A DNA stretch of 64,000 nucleotides from Undibacterium umbellatum (GTDB lineage Bacteria > Pseudomonadota > Gammaproteobacteria > Burkholderiales > Burkholderiaceae_D): positions 124,001 through 188,000 of the forward strand of contig NZ_JACOFX010000010.1 in the NCBI RefSeq assembly GCF_014284125.1. Reading direction: 5' to 3'. The notes beneath the pieces were generated by a model, which saw nothing but the letters and a program-made list of their open reading frames with translations, was not told the DNA's origin and did not search any database. Positions 26,849 through 35,817 of this stretch are shown here, piece by piece. Each line of letters opens with the position of its first letter. Within the stretch, counting starts at the first letter, position 1. A program made the translations under genes and the position numbers.

Positions 26849-27325
26849 TTACTGAATTGTTGTAGGCGCTTCAGTGTTGGCATTTGCCTGTTCAGCAGCA
26901 ATTGTCAAACGTTGCGCATAGAAAGCTTCAAAATTGATTTCCGACAAATGGATAGGAGGGAAACCAGCACGTGTGATCGCATCAGCTACGTTGGAACGCA
27001 GATATGGATAGACGATGTTAGGGCAGCCGATACCCAGCAGAGGATCGAGTTGATCTTCAGGGATATTGCGCGCTTCGAAAATACCAGCTTGTTTGCCTTC
27101 AACCAGGAAAGCCACTTTTTCGCCGATTTTTGCAGTAACAGTCACTGTCACTGTGGATTCGTAGATGCCATCTGCAAGCTTTTCAGAGCCAACATCAACG
27201 GACACTTCTATGCCAGGGGCTTCTTGTTCCAGGAAAATTGCTGGAGAATTAGGCTGTTCAAGCGACAAATCTTTCAGATAAACGCGTTGAATTTGGAATA
27301 CGGGCTGCAGATTTTCGTCAGACAT
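26849..27325 (-). CDS. secB: protein-export chaperone SecB
   Basis: The 158-residue chaperone keeps pre-secretory proteins unfolded and hands them to SecA. It has the opening [19 protein letters not shown], the [16 protein letters not shown] segment and the highly conserved [25 protein letters not shown]. The N-terminal and C-terminal extensions are normal for betaproteobacteria. It lies upstream of the SH3 gene and downstream of grxC on the same strand, the usual grxC-secB neighbourhood. Confidence 0.96.
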   Translation of the reverse strand: MSDENLQPVFQIQRVYLKDLSLEQPNSPAIFLEQEAPGIEVSVDVGSEKLADGIYESTVTVTVTAKIGEKVAFLVEGKQAGIFEARNIPEDQLDPLLGIGCPNIVYPYLRSNVADAITRAGFPPIHLSEINFEAFYAQRLTIAAEQANANTEAPTTIQ

Positions 27326-27488
27326 GTGAAACTTTCTAAAATTCTAAAAGATTAATAATGAACAGCGAGACTGGCAGATAAGGCCGTTTCCAGCCATTTC
27401 AAGATCGCAGCGCGCTATTGTAGCAAGTAGTCTGCAAAAACAGCAATTTACCGCGCAAACCCATAGAAAATCTGGCAAATCCCTGTTT

Positions 27489-27755
27489 TTACTCAAGCGG
27501 ATTCAGCAAAGGATCAAGTTTACCCGCCCTGTCGAGGGCCGAAATGTCATCAAAACCACCTACATGGGTGTCGCCTATATAGATTTGGGGCACAGTGCGG
27601 CGACCGGTTTTCTTCATCATCGCTTCGCGCATACCAGGGTCCAGATCAACCCGGATTTTTTCTATATCGTCCACACCCTTGGACTTCAACAGGCGTTCAG
27701 CCATCGTGCAATAAGGGCAAACGGCTGTGGTATACATGACTACATGGGCTTTCAT
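27489..27755 (-). CDS. grxC: glutaredoxin 3
   Basis: The 88-residue thioredoxin-fold protein has the CPYC dithiol active site (VCPYCTMAERLL), the cis-Pro segment RRTVPQIYIGD and the glutathione-binding GGFDDISALD. It reduces disulfides with glutathione. ATG 27755 is chosen because AGGAGA lies 6 bases upstream; an ATG at 27773 would overlap the rhodanese gene. It forms a run with the rhodanese gene upstream and secB downstream. Confidence 0.95.
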   Translation of the reverse strand: MKAHVVMYTTAVCPYCTMAERLLKSKGVDDIEKIRVDLDPGMREAMMKKTGRRTVPQIYIGDTHVGGFDDISALDRAGKLDPLLNPLE

Positions 27756-27769
27756 GATGCTCTCCTGCT

Positions 27770-28171
27770 TCACTTTACTGTTGGCAAGCCTTGCGACTTC
27801 CAGGAATCTATACCACCATCCAGGCTAAAAACCTGGTTGAAACCAGCTTTGCTGAGCAAACTGGCAGCGCTGGAGGAACGCACGCCGGAAGCGCATACCG
27901 TAATAACAACATTGCTTTTTGACTTTTCTATCTCTTTCAATCTGTCGTTCAATGCTGACAGCGGGATATTTTTAGCATTTGGCAAATGTCCGGCAGCAAA
28001 TTCTTCTGCACTACGAACATCCAGCACCAGGGTTTTACCCTGATTCATGTATTGTGTGGCTTGAAAATGCGATACCTTGGCACCACGTCTTTGTAAAGCA
28101 GGTATCAGCAATGCGCCGCCAGAAATAATGGCGAGACCTAACCAGAATATATTGTCAAGAATGAATTTCAC
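27770..28171 (-). CDS. membrane-anchored rhodanese-like protein
   Basis: The 133-residue protein has one N-terminal membrane helix (IFWLGLAIISGGALLIPAL) and then a single rhodanese domain: VLDVRSAEEFAAGHLPNAKNIPL and the catalytic loop VCASGVRSS with its cysteine. It probably transfers sulfane sulfur on the cytoplasmic face, assuming the usual orientation. It precedes grxC by 14 bases and is transcribed divergently from gpmA. The rhodanese-grxC-secB order is common in Burkholderiales. Confidence 0.9.
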   Translation of the reverse strand: MKFILDNIFWLGLAIISGGALLIPALQRRGAKVSHFQATQYMNQGKTLVLDVRSAEEFAAGHLPNAKNIPLSALNDRLKEIEKSKSNVVITVCASGVRSSSAASLLSKAGFNQVFSLDGGIDSWKSQGLPTVK

Positions 28172-28278
28172 AGGATTCCAGTAGTAAGAATGGTTATCAG
28201 AAGCGCGTCATTATAAAATAGATGGCGCAATCGCATACTAATTCACTCATCTCATCTTATCTCACCCTCTAGCACACT

Positions 28279-29025
28279 ATGTATAAAATCGTTTTAATGC
28301 GCCACGGCGAATCTACCTGGAACCTGGACAACCGTTTTACTGGCTGGACTGATGTTGATCTGACAGCAAAAGGCGTGGCAGAAGCCACCCAGGCAGGCAA
28401 GCTGCTCAAAGAAGCGGGCCTGACTTTTGATCTGGCCTATACCTCGGTACTGAAACGTGCGGTCCGTACGCTGTGGGGCACACTCGATGAAATGGATTTG
28501 ATGTGGCTGCCAGTGATTCATGACTGGCGTTTGAACGAGCGCCACTATGGCGCCCTGCAAGGCTTGAACAAGGCTGAGACAGCGGCAAAATATGGTGACG
28601 AACAAGTGCTGGTGTGGCGTCGCAGCTACGATACGCCACCACTGCCACTGGCAGAAGATGACGACCGCACTTCCTTCAATGACCCGCGCTATGCTGGCCT
28701 GAAACGCAGCCAGATCCCGCTGACTGAATGCCTGAAAGATACAGTTGCCCGCGTGATGCCAGCGTGGGATGACAGCATTGCCCCGGCAATACGCTCCGGC
28801 AAGCGCATCCTGATTTCTGCTCATGGGAATAGCCTGCGCGCCCTGATCAAGATGCTGGACGGCATCAGCGACGACGACATCGTCAACCTGAATATCCCGA
28901 ATGGACAGCCACTGGTGTATGAACTGGATGCCGACCTCAAACCGATCAAACATTATTATCTGGGTGACCAGGACGCGATCGCCGCTGCCTTGCAAGCCGT
29001 GGCCAGCCAGGGCAAGTCCAAGTAA
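28279..29025 (+). CDS. gpmA: 2,3-bisphosphoglycerate-dependent phosphoglycerate mutase
   Basis: The 248-residue glycolytic enzyme interconverts 3- and 2-phosphoglycerate. It carries the catalytic [10 protein letters not shown], the [22 protein letters not shown] stretch, and the second histidine in [11 protein letters not shown]. Its length matches the family. The envC-like gene begins 8 bases downstream and probably shares the transcript, a common arrangement in betaproteobacteria. Confidence 0.97.
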   Translation: MYKIVLMRHGESTWNLDNRFTGWTDVDLTAKGVAEATQAGKLLKEAGLTFDLAYTSVLKRAVRTLWGTLDEMDLMWLPVIHDWRLNERHYGALQGLNKAETAAKYGDEQVLVWRRSYDTPPLPLAEDDDRTSFNDPRYAGLKRSQIPLTECLKDTVARVMPAWDDSIAPAIRSGKRILISAHGNSLRALIKMLDGISDDDIVNLNIPNGQPLVYELDADLKPIKHYYLGDQDAIAAALQAVASQGKSK

Positions 29026-29032
29026 GTGTTGA

Positions 29033-30370
29033 ATGCCATTTAAATCCAAGTCTTTACTTGCAGCCTTGCTGTGCCTGTCACTGGCAGGTACGGCATCGTT
29101 GGCTGTGGCTGCCAGCAGTGCCCGCGCCCAGCAAAAAAACAAGGCAGAAACTGACAGGGCCGAGTTGCAAAACCGCCTGAAAGCCCTCAAAACCGATATC
29201 AATAAAACAGAAACTGCCAAGGACAATGCCAGCGACGCCCTGGCCGAGTCCGAAAAGTCAATTTCAGAAGCCAACCGTTCTTTACGTGACTTACAGGCAG
29301 AACAGGCGCAGACTGAAGCAAAGGTAAAACAACTTTTAGATCAACAACAAGCGTTGACCGACAAGGTTGAAAAGCAAAAAAATCAGTTATCAAATTTCTT
29401 ACGCCGTCAGTACATACGCGGTGATAGCGACCGTATCAAATTACTACTCTCCGGGGACAACCCCAATCGCATCAATCGTGAACTGCAATACATGAGTTAT
29501 GTATCGCAAACCCAAGCCAAGATGATCGATGCCTTGCGCGTGAGTCTGCAAGCAGTGGAAAAAAATGCCGAAGAGGCCAAGGAAGCCAAGGCGGAACTTG
29601 ATGAAATTGCGGATGAAGAAAAAAGTCACAAGCTGGCACTGGAAAAAGAGAAAAAACGTCATGCCACATTAGTAAGTCAGTTGGCAGAAAAATTATATGT
29701 ACAAAAAAAACAGGCTGATAGCCTGGAAAAAGATGAACAAAGACTGGCAAATCTGGTCTCACAATTAAATAAACTAATTGAAGAACAAGCCAAGGCGGAT
29801 GCAGCCAGGGCAGCACTGGAAGAAAAACAGCGCCAGGAAAGAATTGCAGCAGCACAGAAAGAAAGAGCCAGACAGGCAGCACAAGGCAAAAAGCCAGCGA
29901 AAATCACCAATCCCAATGCGATTGATGACGACGAACCACCCAAACAGGCAAGGGCAGCAGCCCCGCCCGCTGGTGAGTTTGACAAGCTCAAGGGCCAATT
30001 GCGTTTGCCGGTAAAAGGAGAAATCCTCGCCAAATTTGGTAGCAAGCGTGCTGACGGGCCTAGCTGGAAAGGCATGTTCATCAAGGCGAGTGAAGGTGCA
30101 GAAATCAAGACCATCGCCCCGGGCAAAGTGATTTTTGCCGATTGGTGGAAGGGGTATGGAAATATGGTGATTGTTGACCATGGCGGCAGCTACTGGAGCC
30201 TGTATGGCAATAATCAGGCAGTATTGAAGCACGTCGGCGATGTGGTAAAAACGGGTGATGTCATTGCCAGTGCCGGAAACAGCGGCGGTAATGAAGAATC
30301 AGGTTTATACTTTGAAGTACGTCATCAGGGACGTGTATTTGATCCTTTGAACTGGATCGTTGTTAAATAG
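29033..30370 (+). CDS. envC: EnvC-like murein hydrolase activator
   Basis: The 445-residue periplasmic protein has a signal peptide (about 1-26), a long coiled-coil (about 30-270, rich in K, E, Q, A), and a C-terminal LytM/M23 domain (about 325-445). Zinc-liganding residues expected of an active peptidase are missing (WKGMFI where HxGxD-type residues occur), so it should activate amidases rather than cut peptidoglycan, as EnvC does at the division septum. Late motifs GYGNMVIVDHG and ENESGL-type YFEVRHQGR fit the family. It sits between gpmA and ctpA, the usual order. Confidence 0.92.
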   Translation: MPFKSKSLLAALLCLSLAGTASLAVAASSARAQQKNKAETDRAELQNRLKALKTDINKTETAKDNASDALAESEKSISEANRSLRDLQAEQAQTEAKVKQLLDQQQALTDKVEKQKNQLSNFLRRQYIRGDSDRIKLLLSGDNPNRINRELQYMSYVSQTQAKMIDALRVSLQAVEKNAEEAKEAKAELDEIADEEKSHKLALEKEKKRHATLVSQLAEKLYVQKKQADSLEKDEQRLANLVSQLNKLIEEQAKADAARAALEEKQRQERIAAAQKERARQAAQGKKPAKITNPNAIDDDEPPKQARAAAPPAGEFDKLKGQLRLPVKGEILAKFGSKRADGPSWKGMFIKASEGAEIKTIAPGKVIFADWWKGYGNMVIVDHGGSYWSLYGNNQAVLKHVGDVVKTGDVIASAGNSGGNEESGLYFEVRHQGRVFDPLNWIVVK

Positions 30371-30386
30371 GCTTTAGGTGAATCAC

Positions 30387-31871
30387 ATGGGCAGCAAATT
30401 CAAGAATTTTGGCTTAATCGGCCTCGGTATGGTTGCCGGCGTGGCAGTTTCCATGCAGTTTTCCGCAGTGGCGCAAAAAGCCACGACGGGTAGTTCCCTG
30501 CCGGTAGAGGAATTGCGACAGCTCGCCGACGTCTTTGGCCTCATCAAATCAGATTATGTCGAGCCTGTAGAAGACAATAAGCTGCTGACGGAAGCAATTT
30601 CCGGCATGGTGGCATCACTCGACCCGCACTCAGCCTACCTGGACAAGAAATCATTTAAAGAATTAAAAGAAGGTACTCAGGGCAAATTTGTCGGCCTGGG
30701 TATTGAGGTCGGTATGGAAGATGGTTATGTCAAGATCATCTCCCCTATCGAAGATTCTCCTGCCTATCGCGCTGGTTTAAAGCCTGGTGATTTGATCACC
30801 CGTCTCGATTCTCAGCCAGTCAAAGGCTTGACGCTGGACGAAGCTGTCAAGCGCATGCGCGGTGAACCGAATACCAAGATCACCCTGACCATCGCACGTA
30901 AAAGTGAAGACAAACCTATCGTCGTCACGATTACCCGCGAACTGATCAAGCAGCAAAGCGTCAAGGCCAAGATCGTTGAACCTGGCTATGCCTGGGTGAG
31001 AATCGCCCAGTTCCAGGAACCGACGGTGGAAGACATGGCCAAGAAAATCCAGGCCCTGTATGCACAAGACCCAGCCATCAAAGGCCTGGTGCTCGATTTG
31101 CGTAATGACCCGGGCGGTGTCTTGCCTGGTGCCATCGGCGTTTCTGCCGCTTTCCTGCCCAAGGATGTCCCTGTAGTGTCTACCAATGGTCAGTTGCCTG
31201 ATTCCAAGGCGACTTTTTATGCCCGCCGTGAATACTATTCTGGCCGCACTTTGAGCGACCCACTGGCGAAATTGCCTGAAGCGATCAAGAACGTGCCTAT
31301 GGTAGTCCTCATCAACACTGGTTCGGCCTCTGCGTCTGAAATCGTCGCCGGTGCCTTACAGGATTACAAACGCGCTACCATCCTTGGCACACAAAGCTTT
31401 GGCAAGGGTTCGGTACAAACCATACGCCAGATTTCTGCTGATACCGCAGTCAAGCTGACTACAGCCCGTTATTACACGCCGAATGGCCGTTCTATCCAGG
31501 CCAAGGGCATCGTTCCTGACTTGAATGTAGAAGAAACCGCAGATGGTGATGGTTTCAATGGCTTGCGCGCCCGCGAAGCTGATTTGCAAAAACATCTGAG
31601 CAACGACAAGGAAAAAGAAGTTGCCCGTCCTAAAATCGATGAAGTGGAAGAAGAGCAGCGTCTGATCGCCCTGGCGAAGAAGAGCAAACCATTGGAATAC
31701 GGTGGCGCAGAAGACTTCCAGCTGGCCCAGGCCCTGAATCACTTGAAAGGCTTGCCAGTCAAAGTCACAGAAGCCAAAGTCATCGATAAGGAAGCCAAAG
31801 ACGGCAAGGATGCTGACAAAGCTGGCAAATCAGATAAGACTGAACACAAAACCGACAGCAAAAAGAAGTAA
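30387..31871 (+). CDS. ctpA: carboxy-terminal processing protease (S41)
   Basis: The 494-residue periplasmic serine protease has an N-terminal signal or anchor (GLIGLGMVAGVAVSM), a PDZ domain (KIISPIEDSPAYRAGLKPGDLI), and a catalytic domain with Ser in NTGSASASEIVAG and Lys in QSFGKGSVQ. The C-terminal tail is Lys/Asp/Ala-rich. ATG 30387 has AGGTGA six bases upstream, better than the in-frame GTG at 30378. CtpA-type proteases trim or degrade envelope proteins, including cell-wall hydrolases, which fits its place after envC. A terminator follows at 31902. Confidence 0.94.
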   Translation: MGSKFKNFGLIGLGMVAGVAVSMQFSAVAQKATTGSSLPVEELRQLADVFGLIKSDYVEPVEDNKLLTEAISGMVASLDPHSAYLDKKSFKELKEGTQGKFVGLGIEVGMEDGYVKIISPIEDSPAYRAGLKPGDLITRLDSQPVKGLTLDEAVKRMRGEPNTKITLTIARKSEDKPIVVTITRELIKQQSVKAKIVEPGYAWVRIAQFQEPTVEDMAKKIQALYAQDPAIKGLVLDLRNDPGGVLPGAIGVSAAFLPKDVPVVSTNGQLPDSKATFYARREYYSGRTLSDPLAKLPEAIKNVPMVVLINTGSASASEIVAGALQDYKRATILGTQSFGKGSVQTIRQISADTAVKLTTARYYTPNGRSIQAKGIVPDLNVEETADGDGFNGLRAREADLQKHLSNDKEKEVARPKIDEVEEEQRLIALAKKSKPLEYGGAEDFQLAQALNHLKGLPVKVTEAKVIDKEAKDGKDADKAGKSDKTEHKTDSKKK

Positions 31872-31901
31872 CACCCCCTGAATAAACCCTGATAAAAAGA
31901 A

Positions 31902-31933
31902 AAGGCCGCTTACTTCAATAGCGGCCTTTTTTA
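31902..31933 (+). terminator. terminator after ctpA, directly before moeB
   Basis: AAAGGCCGCT (31902-31911) pairs perfectly with AGCGGCCTTT (31921-31930), then TTT. The moeB start codon is only six bases after the T-run, so the hairpin also occupies the place where a ribosome-binding site would lie. Confidence 0.8.
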
Positions 31934-31938
31934 CAACG

Positions 31939-32697
31939 ATGAACGATCAGCAACTCTTACGCTATTCCCGTCATATCCTGCTCGACCAGATAGGAATAGA
32001 AGGTCAGCAAAAAATCACTGAGGCGCGCGCCCTCATCATCGGTGCCGGTGGTCTGGGTTCACCGGCGGCCCTGTATCTGGCCAGTGCCGGGGTGGGCCAC
32101 ATCACTCTGGTCGATAATGACAGTGTGGACCTGACCAATCTGCAGCGCCAGATCATGCATACCACCGCGGCCGTAGGCATGGCCAAGGTCAGCTCCGGCA
32201 AGCACACCCTGGAAGCCATCAACCCGGAAATAAATATTATTGCCCTGCAAGAGCGAGCCGCTGAAGCACGCCTGGAAGAACTGGTCAGCCAGGCCAGCAT
32301 CGTCCTCGATTGTTGCGACAATTTTGCTACCCGCCATGCCGTCAATGCCGCCTGTGTCAAATTCGGTATACCGCTGGTATCCGGTGCGGCCATCAGTTTT
32401 GATGGCCAGATCAGTGTGTTTGACAGTCGTGATGCTACATCGCCTTGCTATGCCTGCCTGTTCCCGCCGAACCAGCCGTTTGAAGAAGTCTTGTGCTCTA
32501 CCATGGGCGTGTTTTCTCCTCTGGTAGGCATCATAGGCAGCATGCAGGCCGCCGAAGCATTGAAAGTCATCATGGGTATAGGCCAGGCACTAACGGGCCG
32601 CCTGCTGTTGCTGGATGCCTTGCGCATGGACTGGACCAGCATAGGCATCAGCAAAAACCAGCAATGCCTGGTTTGCGGACAGCCGCACCAGAACTAA
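31939..32697 (+). CDS. moeB: HesA/MoeB/ThiF family adenylyltransferase
   Basis: The 252-residue E1-like enzyme activates the C-terminus of a small sulfur carrier (MoaD or ThiS). It opens RYSRHILLDQIGIEGQQKI, has the nucleotide loop GAGGLGSPAALYLASAGVG, DLTNLQRQI, and two zinc CxxC pairs (CYACLF and CLVCGQ). MoeB and ThiF cannot be told apart here, since no moa or thi gene is adjacent. No Shine-Dalgarno is visible before the start. Confidence 0.9.
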   Translation: MNDQQLLRYSRHILLDQIGIEGQQKITEARALIIGAGGLGSPAALYLASAGVGHITLVDNDSVDLTNLQRQIMHTTAAVGMAKVSSGKHTLEAINPEINIIALQERAAEARLEELVSQASIVLDCCDNFATRHAVNAACVKFGIPLVSGAAISFDGQISVFDSRDATSPCYACLFPPNQPFEEVLCSTMGVFSPLVGIIGSMQAAEALKVIMGIGQALTGRLLLLDALRMDWTSIGISKNQQCLVCGQPHQN

Positions 32698-32730
32698 GCA
32701 CTATCAATAAAAACTCATCAAGGACAAAAC

Positions 32731-33375
32731 ATGTACACCCTGTATTACTGCCCCGGCACAGCCAGCATGGTCATACACCTGGCTTTATTGGAAATTGGTG
32801 CCGCGCATGAATTGAAGCTGGTCGATGTAGAAAAGAAGCAGCAAAAAGATCCTGAGTATCTGCGTCTGAACCCGAATGGTGTAGTGCCGACTCTGGTCAT
32901 TGATGGCCTTCCTTATCTGGAATCAGCTACCTTGCTGATGCTCTTGTCCGAACGCCATCCTGAAGCAGGCCTGGTACCTGACACAGGCACTGTAGAGCGC
33001 GATCAATGGCGGCAATGGATCATCTTCATCAGTGGCAGCCTGCAATCTGCTTTCCGTACCTGGTTTTATCCGTCTGAGCTGGGTTTTGAAGAACATAACG
33101 AATCTACCCGAGCAGCCTTGCAAAAGCGTATCGCTGCCATCTGGGATCAACTCGACCAGCATCTCAGCAAGAGTGGTCCTTATCTGCTGGGTGAGACATT
33201 TTCTGCTGCCGACCTGCAACTGACCATGCTGATGCGCTGGTCGCGCAATATGCCACGCCCGGCGACTGAATGGCCTGCGTTGAACAAACTGGCCCAGTTG
33301 ATCATTGCCCGCCCCAGCTGGCAAAAAATGATGGAAATCGAAGGCCTGGAAGTGTGGCCGAAAGCCTCAATATAA
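32731..33375 (+). CDS. glutathione S-transferase
   Basis: The 214-residue protein has the N-terminal thioredoxin fold (MYTLYYCPGTASMVIHLALLEIG; NPNGVVPTLVIDG; the E-S pair in YLESATLL) and a helical C-terminal domain with FSAADLQLTMLMRW. It belongs to the beta-like bacterial GST group with a CPGT/S-type start. Substrate unknown. Its stop codon overlaps the next start (TAATG), indicating coupling to the spermidine-synthase-like gene. Confidence 0.92.
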   Translation: MYTLYYCPGTASMVIHLALLEIGAAHELKLVDVEKKQQKDPEYLRLNPNGVVPTLVIDGLPYLESATLLMLLSERHPEAGLVPDTGTVERDQWRQWIIFISGSLQSAFRTWFYPSELGFEEHNESTRAALQKRIAAIWDQLDQHLSKSGPYLLGETFSAADLQLTMLMRWSRNMPRPATEWPALNKLAQLIIARPSWQKMMEIEGLEVWPKASI

Positions 33376-34184
33376 TGCTTGAGAAATTAAGGCGAAAGCT
33401 GGGGATGAATTTATACAAGGCCACGCAGGCAGCCAGCACAGAACTGCCTGAAGTCACCATTGCCGAACACCTGGGTGTACGTACCCTGCATCTCTCTTCA
33501 GACGCGATACAGGGTGCCATGCGCATGGCCGTTCCTGACCAGATCGAGCTGGAATATGTGCAGCAAATGATGATGTGGGTGCTGTTCAAGCACGAGCCGC
33601 AACACATTGTCCAGCTAGGCCTGGGTGCAGCGTCGCTGACCAAGTTTTGCTACCGCAACTTTGCCGAAGCCAGGGTCACGGCAATAGAACTGAATCCCAA
33701 AGTGATCACCGCCTGCCACCAGCACTTCAAGCTGCCAGTCAATGACGAGCGCTTGCAAGTACTGTGTATGAATGCGCTGGATTACGTCAACGACAGCGCC
33801 AACCAGGGTAAGGCCGACGTGCTGCAAATTGATTTATATGATGCCGCTGCCGAAGCCCCTGCACTGAGCAGCGCAGCGTTCTACCAGGCTTGCGCCGATA
33901 CCTTGAATGAAGATGGCATGCTGACCGTCAACCTGTTTGGCAATCCGCACAACTATGAGGCGAATTGCACCGCCAATCTCGCCGCCCTGCAAGAGGCCTT
34001 TGATGCAGTAGTATGGCTACCGCTGGTGCATGATGCCAACACCGTCGCCATCGCCTTCAAACAAGCACCCGCAGTAGATTTTGATGACTTGTATGAACGC
34101 GCAACTGCGATACGCCTGGCCTATAAATTACCCGCAGCGAAATGGGTGAATGGCTTGAAGGAATGGATGGCGGAACAAATGTAA
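33375..34184 (+). CDS. spermidine synthase-like protein
   Basis: From ATG 33375 the product has 269 residues with the methyltransferase fold of polyamine aminopropyltransferases: a ligand loop (VQLGLGAASLTKFCYRNF), VTAIELNPKVITACHQHF for substrate hydroxyls, and QIDLYDA in the position of the catalytic Asp region. The N-terminal tetramer domain of true spermidine synthases is short, so an orphan SpeE-like role is possible. A second start at ATG 33405 also exists. The gene follows the GST in one operon. Confidence 0.85.
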   Translation: MLEKLRRKLGMNLYKATQAASTELPEVTIAEHLGVRTLHLSSDAIQGAMRMAVPDQIELEYVQQMMMWVLFKHEPQHIVQLGLGAASLTKFCYRNFAEARVTAIELNPKVITACHQHFKLPVNDERLQVLCMNALDYVNDSANQGKADVLQIDLYDAAAEAPALSSAAFYQACADTLNEDGMLTVNLFGNPHNYEANCTANLAALQEAFDAVVWLPLVHDANTVAIAFKQAPAVDFDDLYERATAIRLAYKLPAAKWVNGLKEWMAEQM

Positions 34185-34206
34185 GTGCAGTCGTCATCAG
34201 CAAGAC

Positions 34207-34602
34207 TCAATCTTCCGCATGATGGCAGCACACACACAACTTGTTGCCATCAGGGTCGCGGAAGTATGCGCCGTAATAGTTCGGATGATAATGCAGGCGC
34301 AAACCCGGCGGGCCATCGCAAGTGCCGCCGTTTGCCAATGCCGTTTCATAAGCACGTTGCACCGTCGCACGTGATGCCGCCAGCAATGCCACCATTTGGC
34401 CATTGCCATGCTGTGCTGGTTCACCATTGTAGGGTTTGCCGATGACGAACAGCGGGCGTGGCTGGTCAGCAGCCATCCAGCCTGCCCAGGGTTTGTCAGC
34501 ATCCTTGAATTTCAGGACCAGGCCCAGTTCGTTCATTAGTGCAGAATAAAACACATAAGACTTGTCGAAATCTTGTATGCCTATGGATACGTGGGAAATC
34601 AT
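34207..34602 (-). CDS. VOC-family (glyoxalase/dioxygenase superfamily) protein
   Basis: The 131-residue protein has the paired beta-alpha-beta-beta-beta units of the vicinal-oxygen-chelate fold: MISHVSIGIQDFDKSYVFY at the start, metal ligand candidates H4 and E in the C-terminal half, and YGAYFRDPDGNKLCV at the end. The ending CVCCHHAED is cysteine- and histidine-rich. Substrate unknown. AGGAAA precedes ATG 34602. The SLOG gene ends 28 bases upstream on the same strand, so they may be one unit. Confidence 0.88.
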   Translation of the reverse strand: MISHVSIGIQDFDKSYVFYSALMNELGLVLKFKDADKPWAGWMAADQPRPLFVIGKPYNGEPAQHGNGQMVALLAASRATVQRAYETALANGGTCDGPPGLRLHYHPNYYGAYFRDPDGNKLCVCCHHAED

Positions 34603-34630
34603 GGTTTTTCCTTCGCACTTGTTGCAGCGC

Positions 34631-34996
34631 TTACTGTGTGAAAATCTTGACTGGTATCTGTGCCTGCTCAGCCAATGTGACGGCATGTTGGGTACCTCGG
34701 GCGCAACCAGGTTTGCCATAATCTGCATGAAAAGCCAATACCAGGTCTATGCCCGTCGCCAACATCCTGACATTCAAGCCCTTCCATCCTTCACCGGGGA
34801 ACGCACGGTAGTCGGCATTGGTTTTTTTCATGGGATCGACCGCAAAACCAAATTCCAGTGCGACTACTTTGGCATGGGCATCAATACCCGGAGTATCGCC
34901 AGTAACGATGATGGTATCAGATGAAAGCTTAGCGAATTCGCGGCGTATTGCAGCCTGGCTTTCCCAACTTGTAGACCCTGTAATCAATACTCTCAT
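34631..34996 (-). CDS. SLOG-superfamily (DUF2493-like) nucleotide-binding protein
   Basis: The 121-residue single-domain protein opens with MRVLITGSTSWES and has VTGDTPGIDAHAKVVALEFG, the glycine-rich and D-x-x-A pattern of YspA/DUF2493 SLOG proteins, and a late RGTQHAVTLAEQ. SLOG domains bind nucleotides or nucleotide-derived signals; some work in stress and defence systems. The partner here is unknown. Upstream is the liv transporter, downstream the VOC gene, all on the minus strand. Confidence 0.8.
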   Translation of the reverse strand: MRVLITGSTSWESQAAIRREFAKLSSDTIIVTGDTPGIDAHAKVVALEFGFAVDPMKKTNADYRAFPGEGWKGLNVRMLATGIDLVLAFHADYGKPGCARGTQHAVTLAEQAQIPVKIFTQ

Positions 34997-35013
34997 TTAT
35001 CATTCTGCTGGCA

Positions 35014-35817
35014 TCAGTGATTCTTCTTGGCCAGCCCCAGATAAGTATCTATCACACGCTGGTCATTCGCCAATTCTGCAGCATCACCCTCAAGCGCAAT
35101 CTGCCCGGTTTCCAGCACATAAGCATAGTCGGCCACCTGCAAGGCAGCGCGGGCATTTTGTTCTACCAGCAAGATGGCAACCCCGGTTTGTTTGAGGCGC
35201 TGGATGATGTGGAAAATTTCCTTGACGATCAGAGGTGCCAGGCCAAGGCTTGGTTCATCCAGCATCAGCAATTGCGGCTTGGCCATGAGGGCGCGGCCTA
35301 CAGCCAGCATCTGGCGCTCACCACCTGACAAAGTACCTGCTTCCTGGGTGCGTCTTTCTTTCAAACGCGGGAAGAGATCAAACACGACTTGCAACTGGTC
35401 AGCATAGTTTTTTTCACCAGCCTGGTAACGGCGATAACTGCCCAGCAAAAGATTGTCTTCCACCTTCATGCTGGCGAACAGTTCGCGCTTTTCTGGCACC
35501 AGTGACATACCCTGCGCGACACGGTTTTCTATGCTGACGCTGGCGAGGTTTTTGTCGGCCAATAAGATCTGTCCGCGCATGCTGCCCGTCGCAGGCAAGG
35601 CACCGGCGATGGCATTGAGCATAGTCGATTTGCCAGCACCATTTGGGCCGATGACAGTCACGATTTGCCCGGCCCCGACACGTATATTCGCTGGCTGCAA
35701 AGCCTCGACCTTGCCATAAAACACTTGCAGGTCTTTGGTTTGCAATAAGGCCAGTTCAGACTGCGATGTGTTTGCCAATACTGCTGGCGTGGTTTCTGGA
35801 GAATTTGTGTTCGTCAT
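35014..35817 (-). CDS. livF: branched-chain amino acid-type ABC transporter ATPase LivF
   Basis: The 267-residue ATPase has Walker [10 protein letters not shown], signature [16 protein letters not shown], Walker [14 protein letters not shown] and the switch histidine context of the family. LivF pairs with LivG to power uptake. ATG 35817 overlaps the TGA of the fused livMG gene (TGATG). An N-terminal tail of about 20 residues precedes the usual family start. Confidence 0.95.
   Translation of the reverse strand: MTNTNSPETTPAVLANTSQSELALLQTKDLQVFYGKVEALQPANIRVGAGQIVTVIGPNGAGKSTMLNAIAGALPATGSMRGQILLADKNLASVSIENRVAQGMSLVPEKRELFASMKVEDNLLLGSYRRYQAGEKNYADQLQVVFDLFPRLKERRTQEAGTLSGGERQMLAVGRALMAKPQLLMLDEPSLGLAPLIVKEIFHIIQRLKQTGVAILLVEQNARAALQVADYAYVLETGQIALEGDAAELANDQRVIDTYLGLAKKNH

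Noticed and set aside
33270..33374. Upstream extension of the spermidine-synthase-like gene
   Set aside because: It overlaps the GST coding region in another frame; ATG 33375 overlaps the GST stop as in coupled genes.
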